A DNA stretch of 64,000 nt from Actinomycetospora sp. TBRC 11914 (GTDB taxonomy: Bacteria > Actinomycetota > Actinomycetes > Mycobacteriales > Pseudonocardiaceae). The DNA is taken from positions 395,055 to 459,054 of the forward strand of contig NZ_JABBND010000002.1 in the NCBI RefSeq assembly GCF_012933465.1, written 5' to 3'. Below, one piece after another: positions 1 to 7,500 of the stretch (position 1 is its first letter; every line of letters starts with the position of its first letter). The translations under genes were made by a program, and so were the position numbers. Under the pieces are notes generated by a model, which did no database searches, had not been told where the DNA came from, and saw nothing but the letters and a program-made list of their open reading frames with translations.

Positions 1-871
1 CGCCACGGAGACCGGCGCCGGCCAGTGGGGGACCGCGCTGGCGTTCGCGTGCGCGCAGTACGACCTCGAGTGCGCGGTCTACATGGTCCGCAAGAGCTTC
101 GAGCAGAAGCCCTACCGCAAGGTGATCATGGAGACGTGGGGCGGCAGCGTCGTCGCGTCCCCCATCGACGACCCGGACAACGCCGGCTCCCTCGGCGCCG
201 CGATCTCCGACGCGGTGCGTGACGCCGTCGGGCGGGAGGACACCCACTACGCCCTCGGCTCGGTGCTCAACCACGTGCTGCTGCACCAGACCGTCATCGG
301 GCTCGAGGCCCAGCAGCAGCTCGCGCTCGCCGGCGAGACCCGGCCCGACGTCGTCATCGCGCCGTGCGGCGGCGGCTCGAACCTCGGCGGGGTGGCCCTG
401 CCGTTCCTGCCCGACCCGACGGTGCGCCTGCTCGCGGCCGAGCCCGCCTCGTGCCCGACGCTGACCCAGGGCACCTACGAGTACGACTTCGGCGACACCG
501 CCGGTCTCACGCCGCTGATGAACATGTACACGCTGGGCCACGACTTCATGCCGCCCGGCATCCACGCCGGCGGGCTGCGCTACCACGGCGACTCGCCGAT
601 CATCTCCAAGCTGGTCCACGAGGGCCGCATGGAGGCGGTCGCGCACCGCCAGCGCACGGTCTTCGAGGCCAACGTGCTGTTCGCCCGCGTCGAGGGGAAG
701 CTTCCCGCGCCGGAGGCGGGCCACGGGATCGCGTCGGTCATCGCCGAGGCGAACGACGCGACCGCCAAGGGCGAGGACCGGGTCATCCTCTTCAACTACT
801 GCGGCCACGGCCTGCTCGACCTCTCGGCCTACTCCGACCACCTGGCCGGGACCTTGCCCGACGAGCCCTAG
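1..871 (+). CDS. trpB2: TrpB-like tryptophan synthase beta subunit (TrpB2 type), 5' truncated by window edge
   Basis: The open frame runs from base 2 to a TAG at 869-871, so about 289 C-terminal codons are present and the N-terminus lies outside. It opens with ETGAGQWG, the conserved loop of TrpB proteins, followed by a [13 protein letters not shown] stretch typical of the TrpB2 subgroup. A PLP-phosphate-binding loop, CGGGSN, lies near base 370. The PLP lysine of the family sits upstream of the ETGAGQ loop and is therefore off the window. TrpB condenses indole with serine to tryptophan; TrpB2 proteins often occur without TrpA and are thought to salvage indole. No trpA follows here. The stop codon lies inside the first unit of a 15-bp tandem repeat. 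The family call is secure; the TrpB2 subgroup is an inference from motifs. Confidence 0.88.
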   Translation, partial: ATETGAGQWGTALAFACAQYDLECAVYMVRKSFEQKPYRKVIMETWGGSVVASPIDDPDNAGSLGAAISDAVRDAVGREDTHYALGSVLNHVLLHQTVIGLEAQQQLALAGETRPDVVIAPCGGGSNLGGVALPFLPDPTVRLLAAEPASCPTLTQGTYEYDFGDTAGLTPLMNMYTLGHDFMPPGIHAGGLRYHGDSPIISKLVHEGRMEAVAHRQRTVFEANVLFARVEGKLPAPEAGHGIASVIAEANDATAKGEDRVILFNYCGHGLLDLSAYSDHLAGTLPDEP

Positions 872-916
872 CCCGAGGAGCCCTGGCCCGGGGAGCCCTG
901 GCCCGAGGAGCCCTGG
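857..916 (+). repeat. Four tandem 15-bp units spanning the trpB2 stop codon
   Basis: Four consecutive 15-mers occupy 857-871, 872-886, 887-901 and 902-916. They read CCCGACGAGCCCTAG, CCCGAGGAGCCCTGG, CCCGGGGAGCCCTGG and CCCGAGGAGCCCTGG. The first unit carries the trpB2 stop codon; the T-A-G to T-G-G difference in the others means a recombination between units could extend the protein by whole units. No further function is apparent. Confidence 0.85.
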
Positions 917-1023
917 ATCACCCGTCCGAGGGCACCTGCGCCGACCGCCCTGGTGCGGGTGCCGCCGGACGACGCAGCATCCGGAGCGCGCCGTCGTCGT
1001 CCCCGGCGCCGAGGGGTGGGTCG

Positions 1024-2997
1024 GTGGCCGTCGTCCTGGGCTTCGTCCCGTGGATCCTCTACTGGGTCCTCGTCGGCAACGCGCCGTTCCGGGTCGCGGT
1101 GCTCGCCGCGCTCGGGGTGGCCGCGCTCGGTGTCGCGGTCGGCGCCGCGCGGGGCACCCGCCCGACGGCGTTCGACCTCGGCAACGTCGGGGTGTTCGCG
1201 CTGCTCGCGGTGGCCGCCTTCGTCGTGCCGGACGCCCTGCTCGCGCGCTGGCTGCAGCCGCTGGGCAACGCCGGACTGCTGCTGGTCGCGCTCGTCGGGG
1301 TCCTCGCCGGGCATCCGTTCGTCCGGGACTACGCCGTGGCGTCGGTCGACGCGGCGACCGCCCGCTCCGACGGCTTCCGGGTCGTGACGACGGCGATGAC
1401 GTGGCTGTGGGTCGGGGCGTTCGCCGCGATGACGGTGGTCTCCGCGGTCCCCCCGCTCCTCGACGGCGACGCGACCCTGCGCGACGCGGGGGACCCGCTC
1501 TCGGTCGTCTGCTACTGGGTGGTGCCGTTCGTGCTGCTCGGGCTCGCCGGCCTGGTCAGCGGGCTCTTCCCGCCGTGGTTCGACCGCGCGACGGCGGCCG
1601 TGGACGCGCGCACCGCCCACGACCCGCCGCCCGCGACCCAGCCTGTGCCGGTGCCGCCGGCCGCGTCAGGGCTCGTCGTCGAGGCCCCGGCGGACTCCCG
1701 CCACGACGAACCGTTCGCGCTGGTGGTCCGGGGTGCCGCGGCCGGCGCGACCGTCCGGGTCACGACCGAGGGCGTCGACCTCGCCGGCCGGCCCTGGCGG
1801 TCCGTCGCGGACCTCGTCGCGGGCGCGGACGGCGCCGTGGACGCCGCGGTGACCGCCCCGGTGGCCGGTGACTGGGACGGCGCCGACCCCGACGCGGCGC
1901 TGTGGGCGATGCGGTTCGCCGCGACCGGGGAGGTGCCCGACCTGTTCGTGCCTCCCGACCCGTGGCTGGTGACGGTGCGCGCCGCCGTCGCCGACGGCCC
2001 GTCCGGTGGCGTCGTGGTGCGGCGGCGGGCCGCGGACCCCGACGTGCGGACGCAGCCGTTCCCGGTGGAGGGCCGCCCGGGGCTCCTCGCCCTGCCCGCG
2101 GGCCCGCCCCCGGCCGGCGGGTGGCCGGGCGTGGTCTGTTTCGGGGGCTCCGAGGGCGGCCACGAGTCGCAGATCGGGTCCGCGCTCCTGTACGCCTCGC
2201 ACGGGTATGCCGCGCTCGCCGCGACCTGGGTCGAGGCCGGGCCCGACGGCGAGGTCGTCGTCGCCCACGTGCCCCTGGAGCGCTTCACCACCGCGATCAC
2301 CGCCCTCGCCGCCCACGCCGACGTCGACGCCGCGCGGATCGTCGCGACGGGCATCTCCCGCGGCGCCGAGGGCCTCCTCGCCGCGTGCGCGCAGCCCGCG
2401 ACGCCCGCGCCGGCCGGGGTGGTGCTGCTCAGCCCGAGCAGCGTGGCGTGGCAGGCCGTGGGCGGTGACGGCGAGGTCCCCGGAACCGGGTCGTGGACGA
2501 CGGGCGGCCGGCCGGTCCCGTGGCGACCGCTGCCCGCCGGGGCGCTCATGCCCCAGATCGTCCGCAACGCGTGGCGGCTCGGCGCCGACGAGCGCGCCCA
2601 CCGGCCGAGCCTGCTGCGGCTGCGGCCCGCCTACGCCGCCGGCCTCGCGGCAGACGGACCGGGCGCGATCGACGCCGGGCGGGTGGCGGCGCCGGTGCTG
2701 CTGATCGCCGGCGACGACGACGCCGTCTGGCCCGGCGGTCCCATGGCCCGGGAGCTGGCCGACCGGCGGTGGCGGCCCGACGACGAACTCGTCATCCACC
2801 CCGGCGCGGGGCACCTGACGCGGCTCGGGACGCTGCCCACCGACGCGCCCTGGACCGGCGGCATCGCGCTCGGGGGCGAGCGGGCCGCCCAGGCCGCGGC
2901 GAACCGCGACGCCACGGCCCGCGTGCTCGCCTTCCTCGCCCGGGTCTGCGCCCCCGCGTCAGCCCGCGATGCCGACCGGCCGGGGCTCCACCAGTGA
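1024..2997 (+). CDS. Membrane-anchored acyl-CoA thioesterase/BAAT-family alpha/beta hydrolase
   Basis: A GTG start at 1024 gives 657 residues. The first ~190 residues hold about six hydrophobic helices (for example FVPWILYWVLVG and VCYWVVPFVLLGLAGLV). A Pro-rich linker leads to an immunoglobulin-like BAAT/thioesterase N-domain (~residues 220-320) and an alpha/beta-hydrolase BAAT C-domain. The nucleophile elbow is G-I-S-R-G (Ser about 445). The acid is probably in GDDD (about 564-566), and the His in GAGHLTR (about 597). The BAAT/acyl-CoA thioesterase family hydrolyses acyl thioesters or transfers the acyl group; the substrate here is unknown. Homologues without the membrane part are common, so the fused anchor is notable. 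The frame stays open upstream to the trpB2 region, but that stretch is repeat-derived. The 3' end overlaps the convergent Lrp gene by 39 nt. Confidence 0.8.
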   Translation: MAVVLGFVPWILYWVLVGNAPFRVAVLAALGVAALGVAVGAARGTRPTAFDLGNVGVFALLAVAAFVVPDALLARWLQPLGNAGLLLVALVGVLAGHPFVRDYAVASVDAATARSDGFRVVTTAMTWLWVGAFAAMTVVSAVPPLLDGDATLRDAGDPLSVVCYWVVPFVLLGLAGLVSGLFPPWFDRATAAVDARTAHDPPPATQPVPVPPAASGLVVEAPADSRHDEPFALVVRGAAAGATVRVTTEGVDLAGRPWRSVADLVAGADGAVDAAVTAPVAGDWDGADPDAALWAMRFAATGEVPDLFVPPDPWLVTVRAAVADGPSGGVVVRRRAADPDVRTQPFPVEGRPGLLALPAGPPPAGGWPGVVCFGGSEGGHESQIGSALLYASHGYAALAATWVEAGPDGEVVVAHVPLERFTTAITALAAHADVDAARIVATGISRGAEGLLAACAQPATPAPAGVVLLSPSSVAWQAVGGDGEVPGTGSWTTGGRPVPWRPLPAGALMPQIVRNAWRLGADERAHRPSLLRLRPAYAAGLAADGPGAIDAGRVAAPVLLIAGDDDAVWPGGPMARELADRRWRPDDELVIHPGAGHLTRLGTLPTDAPWTGGIALGGERAAQAAANRDATARVLAFLARVCAPASARDADRPGLHQ

Positions 2998-3453
2998 CGT
3001 CTTGATCACCGAGGTGACCGTCGAGCCCCGGTCGATCCAGAGCTCGAGCACGCGGTCGAGGTCGGCCACGTCGCGCACCTGGATGCGGACGAGCAGGCAG
3101 TCCTCCCCGGTGATGCGGTGCGCCTCGACGACCTCGGGCTGGCGCGCGACGAGCTGCTCCACCGCCTTGCCCTGCCCGAGCGCGGGCCGCACCCGGACCC
3201 AGGCACCGATCGGGAAGCCGACGGCCGCCGGGTCGATGTCGAGCCGGTAGCCGCGGATCACCCCCGCGCGCTCGAGACGCTGCACCCGCTCGGTCACCGC
3301 GGGCGCGGACATCCCGACGCGGCGGGCGAGCGCGCTCATCGACGCCCGCGGGTCGTCGGCGAGGGCCCGCAGGATGGCCCGGTTGACGTCGTCCAGGAGG
3401 CCCTTGTCGTTCTCCAGGCCGTGGGCCGTCCCGGCTTCGCGAACTGCAGTCAC
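2959..3453 (-). CDS. Lrp/AsnC-family transcriptional regulator
   Basis: 164 residues from a GTG at 3453, the normal length for the family. An N-terminal winged helix-turn-helix (DDVNRAILRALADDPRASMS..., recognition helix around SAPAVTERVQRLE) is followed by a RAM/AsnC ligand-binding domain ending in VIKTSLVEPRP. Lrp/AsnC proteins form octamers that sense amino acids and usually control transport or metabolism of their ligand. The gene lies alone, convergent with the BAAT-type hydrolase (39-nt 3' overlap) and downstream of the MocR-type gene on the same strand. Its targets cannot be deduced from the context. Confidence 0.9.
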   Translation of the reverse strand: MTAVREAGTAHGLENDKGLLDDVNRAILRALADDPRASMSALARRVGMSAPAVTERVQRLERAGVIRGYRLDIDPAAVGFPIGAWVRVRPALGQGKAVEQLVARQPEVVEAHRITGEDCLLVRIQVRDVADLDRVLELWIDRGSTVTSVIKTSLVEPRPVGIAG

Positions 3454-3547
3454 CTGGCCACTATGACCGTGGTTCCGCCATGGAGTCCAGCCCTCCGGCT
3501 TCGGAGGATGGAGGCCTCGGTGACGGAGGTGGGACGCGGTGACCAGG

Positions 3548-5023
3548 TCAGACGACGGGCGCGAGCATCGCCGGAGCACCGACCCCGAGCGTCTCCCACG
3601 CGGTGGCGAGGCGGGCCACGGCGTCGTCGAGCACGTCGACGGGGTGGGTGTAGGGCACCCGCAGGAACCCCTCGAACGCGCCGCCGGTGCCGAACCGCGG
3701 CCCCGCCGCGAGGTGCAGCCCGTGCCGTGCGGCCGCCTCGACGAGCACGCTCGAGCGGGGCGCGCCGAGGTCGACCCACAGGCTGAGCCCGCCGCCCGGC
3801 CGCGGGGCGTGCCAGTCGGGCAGGGCGCGCGCGAGCGCGGTGAGCAGGTGGTCGCGGCGCGCGGCCATGACCGCGCGGCGTTCGGGCAGCAGGTCGTCGA
3901 GCCGGCGCAGCAGGGCCGCCGCCACGAGCTGCTCGAGCACCGGCGAGGCGATGTCGTCGGAGGCCCGGCTGGTGGCGACCCGGCGCAGCACCGCCCGCGG
4001 CCCGCGCAGCCAGCCGATCCGCACGCCACCCCACACCGACTTGGAGAGGGACCCGAGGGTCAGCACCGGCGCCTCGCCGGGCACCGTCGCCCAGGACCCG
4101 AGCGGCGGCGGCACGGGGTCGTCGAGCCACAGGTCGCGCAGGCAGTCGTCGACCACCAGCGGCACCCCGTGGCGGCGGGCGGCCGCGGCGACGCCGCCCC
4201 GGGCCTCGGCGTCCATCACGCCGCCGGTGGGGTTGTGGTGGTCGGGGACGAGGTAGGCCAGCGCCGGGGACGACTCCCGCAGTCCCGCGGCGAACGCGGC
4301 GACGTCCCAGCGGGCCCGCCCGGCGGCGTCGCGGTCGAGGGCCATCGGTACCGGGCGCGCCGAGGCGTGGCGGACCAGGTCGATCGCGTTGGGGTAGGTG
4401 GGCTGCTCGAGCAGCACCCGGTCCCCGGGCCGGACCAGGGCGCGCACGACGAGCGCGTGGGCGTGCTGGGAGCCCGCTGTCACCATCACCTCGTCCGGCG
4501 TGGTCGGCAGGCCCTGCGCGGTGAGCCGGTCCGCGACGAGCCCGCGCAGGACGGGCAGGCCGAGCAGGTCGTACCCGGGCCCGACGAGGTGGCCCGGCAG
4601 CTCGGCGAGGGCCTCCTGTCCGGCCTCGGCCATCGCGTCGGCGGGCGCCGCGGGGGCGGCGTGGGCGAGGTCGATGACGTCCGAGGCGATCCCCGAGGGG
4701 CTGGCGCTGGTGGGCGCGAAGGGGACGACGGGGGTCGACGACGAGCCCTCGCCCGGCAGCGCCGTCCAGGTGCCCGAACCGCGTCGCCGCGCGAGGTGCC
4801 CGCTGCCGCGCAGGTCGTCGTAGGCGGCGGCCACCGTGCCCCGCCCGATGCCGAGCGCGGCGGCGAGCTCGCGCTCGCTGGGGACGCGGGTCCCGACGGC
4901 GAGGCGGCCGTCGGAGAGCAGCGTGCGCACCCGGTCCGCCAGCGCCGCGTACCCGGCCCGCCCGTCGGCCGAGAGGTCCCCGAGGTGGCGCACGAAGGCC
5001 GACCCGTTCAGCTGCTGCTCCAT
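3548..5023 (-). CDS. MocR/PdxR-type regulator: GntR wHTH fused to a class I aminotransferase fold
   Basis: 491 residues from an ATG at 5023. Residues ~15-85 form a GntR winged HTH (TRVPSERELAAALGIGRGTV). After a linker, the rest is a type I aminotransferase fold with the substrate/PLP-site segments DHHNPTGG, VVDDCLRDLW and SLSKSVWGG, whose Lys would form the Schiff base with PLP. MocR proteins such as PdxR sense PLP and act as activator and repressor at divergent promoters. The region between this gene and the divergent small membrane-protein gene is packed with AGTGGCA boxes, which fits autoregulation. No pdxST pair is adjacent, so regulation of vitamin B6 synthesis is not supported here. 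Confidence 0.88.
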   Translation of the reverse strand: MEQQLNGSAFVRHLGDLSADGRAGYAALADRVRTLLSDGRLAVGTRVPSERELAAALGIGRGTVAAAYDDLRGSGHLARRRGSGTWTALPGEGSSSTPVVPFAPTSASPSGIASDVIDLAHAAPAAPADAMAEAGQEALAELPGHLVGPGYDLLGLPVLRGLVADRLTAQGLPTTPDEVMVTAGSQHAHALVVRALVRPGDRVLLEQPTYPNAIDLVRHASARPVPMALDRDAAGRARWDVAAFAAGLRESSPALAYLVPDHHNPTGGVMDAEARGGVAAAARRHGVPLVVDDCLRDLWLDDPVPPPLGSWATVPGEAPVLTLGSLSKSVWGGVRIGWLRGPRAVLRRVATSRASDDIASPVLEQLVAAALLRRLDDLLPERRAVMAARRDHLLTALARALPDWHAPRPGGGLSLWVDLGAPRSSVLVEAAARHGLHLAAGPRFGTGGAFEGFLRVPYTHPVDVLDDAVARLATAWETLGVGAPAMLAPVV

Positions 5024-5031
5024 GGTGCGCC

Positions 5032-5123
5032 TGCCACTTCTGCCACTGTTCCTGCCACTCGGCTGCCACTGGCGGTGTCGCCACCTGCCACTGGGGGCCA
5101 CTGTAGACCCAGAACCTGCCACC
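5032..5123. promoter_or_regulatory. Array of TGCCACT/AGTGGCA boxes, putative MocR operators
   Basis: Five exact copies of TGCCACT (AGTGGCA on the minus strand) start at 5032, 5041, 5053, 5064 and 5086. Two one-mismatch copies lie at 5096 (GGCCACT) and 5117 (TGCCACC). All lie between the divergent starts at 5023 and 5138. Published PdxR sites in actinobacteria contain an AGTGG core as repeated elements, so these are very likely binding sites of the adjacent regulator. The assignment is inferred from sequence alone. Confidence 0.7.
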
Positions 5124-5137
5124 GGAGGAGAACCACC

Positions 5138-5410
5138 ATGCTCACCGTGCTCGGAGCCCTCGTCGTCCTCGCCGTCCTCGCGGTCGCCCGCTACGGCGCC
5201 GACACCCGCTTCGACAGCGGGCCCGATCCGCGCGATCCGGCCCGCCCGCGGGGACCGCAGTACGCGCACACCCCGGCGGCCGACCTCCGGCTGCTGGCCG
5301 CGTTCGGCCGGCGCGTGGCCGCCCACCGGCACCTGTGGGACGCCCACGACCGGGCGCTGCGCCCCTGGGAGCGCGAGCGCGCCGGCGCTCGGCCGCGCGT
5401 CAGGGGCTGA
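5138..5410 (+). CDS. Small single-span membrane protein, unknown function
   Basis: 90 residues from an ATG at 5138, preceded by a good ribosome-binding site GGAGGAG (5124-5130). Residues 1-18 (LTVLGALVVLAVLAVARY) form one transmembrane helix. The rest is a hydrophilic, Pro/Arg/Asp-rich tail with a short amphipathic segment (DLRLLAAFGRRVAAHRHLW). I do not recognise a family. It is divergent from the MocR-type regulator, separated by the AGTGGCA array, so it is the likely regulated target. It is followed by the 62-bp hairpin repeats. Confidence 0.65.
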   Translation: MLTVLGALVVLAVLAVARYGADTRFDSGPDPRDPARPRGPQYAHTPAADLRLLAAFGRRVAAHRHLWDAHDRALRPWERERAGARPRVRG

Positions 5411-5424
5411 GGTTCGGTGCCGGC

Positions 5425-5718
5425 GCCGAGTGGGCTCCCACGGCTGCCCGGGGAGCCGTGAGGGTCCACTGGGCCGGGCCGCCGGTGCCGAGCGGGCTCC
5501 CAAGGTTGTCGAGGGAGCCGTGTGGGTCCACTGGGCCGGGCCGGCGATGCCGAGTGGGCTCCCACGGCTGTCGGGGGAGCCGTGAGGGCCCACTGGGCCG
5601 GGCCACCTATCCCGAGTGGGCGCCCACGGCTGTTCGGGGAGCCCTGAGGGCCCACTCGGCCGGCTCGACAACCGGCCGGCCGGTCCCGAGTGGACTCCTA
5701 CAGCTGCCCGCCGAGGAC
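5425..5718. repeat. Tandem 62-bp hairpin repeat array (four units plus a partial fifth)
   Basis: Units begin at 5425, 5487, 5549 and 5611, with an exact 62-bp period. A partial unit begins at 5685 after a 12-bp expansion. Each unit contains GTGGGC...CACGGCT, a short loop, and AGCCGTG...GCCCAC, so each can fold into a long hairpin. Units differ by scattered substitutions. The array fills the whole gap between the convergent small membrane-protein gene and pgl, so it may stop transcription in both directions. No unique spacers separate the units, so it is not CRISPR. Confidence 0.85.
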
Positions 5719-5731
5719 GGCGGACCGGGGG

Positions 5732-6553
5732 TCAGAGCTGCGACGCGGCCTCGCGGTCCAGCAGCCACAGCGTGTGCTCGGACCCGGCGAGCCCGGCGAG
5801 CGGGACCTCGACCTCGCTCGCTCCCCGCGCGGCCCGGCCCAGCGCCTCGGCCTTGGCGGAGCCCGTCGCGAGGAGCCAGACGTCGCGGGCGGCCCGCGAC
5901 GCGGCGAGGGTCAGCGTGATGCGCGTCGGTGGCGGCTTCGGGCAGTCCCGGACCGCCACCACGCCGGCCGCGGTGGCGTGCACGGCGGGGGAGTGGGGGA
6001 AGACCGAGAGCGTGTGGCCCTCGGGCCCGCACCCGGCGAGGAGCACGTCGAACGCCGGCACCCCGGGCACCCCGGGGGCCTCGCCGAGCCGCGCGGCGGC
6101 CGCCGTCAGGACCTGTGCGTAGGCCTCGGCGCCCTGGTCGGGGTCGGCCGTGCCGTGCAGCTCGACGTCCCCCGCGTCCTGCGCGGCGTGCCCCGGGGAC
6201 GAGGACGCCATCGGGTGCACCCGGGCGGGGTCGAGCGGCAGCGAGTCGAGCAGGGCCTCCCGGGCCTGGGCGTCGTTGCGCTCGGGGTCCCCGGCCGGCA
6301 CGAAGCGCTCGTCACCCCAGAAGACGTCGACCCGCGACCAGTCCACCTGGTCCCGGCCCGCCGTGGTGGCGACGGCGCGCAGCATCGCGATGCCGATGCC
6401 GCCGCCGGTGAGCACCACCGACGCGACCCCGCGCGCGGCCTGCGCCTGCGCGAGCGCGGCCACCAGCCGCGCGGCGCCGTCGGCCGCGACCTCCTGCTCG
6501 TCGTCGTGCACGACCACCTCGCGGCCCGCCACGACCCGTCCGCCGGTGCTCAT
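5732..6553 (-). CDS. pgl: 6-phosphogluconolactonase
   Basis: 273 residues from an ATG at 6553. It hydrolyses 6-phosphoglucono-lactone to 6-phosphogluconate, the second step of the oxidative pentose-phosphate pathway. Visible family motifs are FWGDERFVP, the GCGPEGHTLSVFP active-site loop (cf. GMGPDGHTASLFP in homologues) and the C-terminal HTLWLLDREA. It is the last gene of the tkt-tal-pgi-zwf-opcA-pgl operon. Its start overlaps the opcA stop (ATGA), indicating translational coupling. The 62-bp repeats follow its stop codon. Confidence 0.95.
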   Translation of the reverse strand: MSTGGRVVAGREVVVHDDEQEVAADGAARLVAALAQAQAARGVASVVLTGGGIGIAMLRAVATTAGRDQVDWSRVDVFWGDERFVPAGDPERNDAQAREALLDSLPLDPARVHPMASSSPGHAAQDAGDVELHGTADPDQGAEAYAQVLTAAAARLGEAPGVPGVPAFDVLLAGCGPEGHTLSVFPHSPAVHATAAGVVAVRDCPKPPPTRITLTLAASRAARDVWLLATGSAKAEALGRAARGASEVEVPLAGLAGSEHTLWLLDREAASQL

Positions 6554-7500
6554 GCCTTCACCTTCGCACGCGACGACCGCCTGCCGTGCGACCGCGGCAC
6601 GTTCTCGAGCGCCTCGCGGAAGATCTCGTCCGGGTCGAGGCGCCGCAGCTCCTCGGCCAGGCACTCCCGCACCGTGCGGCGCGCCAGCGCCACGCGACGG
6701 GTCGGCTGACCGGGCTGGGAGAGGCGGGCGGTCTTGCTGTCGATGCGGCGGAGCTCCACCGGCCCGGAGGGACGCTCGAGGCGCACCGAGCCGATGCCAC
6801 CACCCGGCACGTCGGCGACGGTGACCTCGACGGGCGCCCCGAGCCGGGACGAGAGCCATCCGGCCAGCAGGTCCGCCGAGGCGGAGTCCGCCTCGCCGGA
6901 CACCTCGATGCGGGTGACGTCCTCGTGCGGCGGCTCGTCGAGCGCCGCGGCGAGCAGGCCCCGCCAGGAGGTGACGCGGGTCCAGGCGAGGTCGGTGTCG
7001 CCGGGCCGGTAGTTCCCGCCGACCTTGGCGAGGGTCTTCGACGGCGAGCGCGTGGTGGACACGTCGGTGATCCGCCGCCCGGCGACCGACCCGATCGGGT
7101 CCTCGGCCGGCGCGGCCGGCGGCTCGCCGGGCCACCACGTGACGATCGGGGCGTCGGGGAGCAGCAGCGGCACGATGATGCTGCCGCCCTGGTCGGAGAG
7201 CGGCCCGTACATCCGCAGCACGATGACCTCGCTCGCGCCGGCGTCGCCGCCGATGCGGATCTGGGCGTCGAGCCGGGAGGCCGCCCGCCGCTGACCCCGC
7301 GCGAGCACGAGCACGCGGCACGGATGCTCGCGCGAGGCGTCGTTGGCGGCCTGGATGGCGCTCTCGGCGCCGGACCCGTCCTCGGTGGAGATGACGAGCG
7401 TGAGCACCCGGCCCAGCGCCACCGCGCCCGCGCTCTCGCGCAGCTCCACCATCTTGCGGTTGACCGCCGACGTGTCGGTCGACGGGAGGTCGACGATCAT
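6550..7500 (-). CDS. opcA: Glucose-6-phosphate dehydrogenase assembly protein OpcA
   Basis: 316 residues, ATG at 7500, the usual OpcA length. OpcA is an actinobacterial and cyanobacterial protein needed for assembly and allosteric activation of glucose-6-phosphate dehydrogenase. Recognisable segments are MIVDLPSTDTSAVNRKMVEL at the N-terminus, PDAPIVTWWPGEPP in the middle, and DPDEIFREAL near the C-terminus. It abuts zwf (zero-nt gap) and overlaps pgl by 4 nt, the order seen in mycobacteria, which supports joint expression with its partner enzyme. Confidence 0.96.
   Translation of the reverse strand: MIVDLPSTDTSAVNRKMVELRESAGAVALGRVLTLVISTEDGSGAESAIQAANDASREHPCRVLVLARGQRRAASRLDAQIRIGGDAGASEVIVLRMYGPLSDQGGSIIVPLLLPDAPIVTWWPGEPPAAPAEDPIGSVAGRRITDVSTTRSPSKTLAKVGGNYRPGDTDLAWTRVTSWRGLLAAALDEPPHEDVTRIEVSGEADSASADLLAGWLSSRLGAPVEVTVADVPGGGIGSVRLERPSGPVELRRIDSKTARLSQPGQPTRRVALARRTVRECLAEELRRLDPDEIFREALENVPRSHGRRSSRAKVKA

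Noticed and set aside
364..1023. Upstream extension of the BAAT-type gene
   Set aside because: The open frame overlaps trpB2 out of frame and reads through the 15-bp repeats; the first credible start with hydrophobic sequence behind it is GTG 1024.
5191..5655. Open frames across the 62-bp repeats on both strands
   Set aside because: They encode only reiterated Pro/Gly/Arg/Trp units that follow the DNA repeat; no start site or codon bias supports them.
5425..5718. CRISPR array
   Set aside because: Repeats are directly adjacent with no variable spacers, and no cas genes are present.
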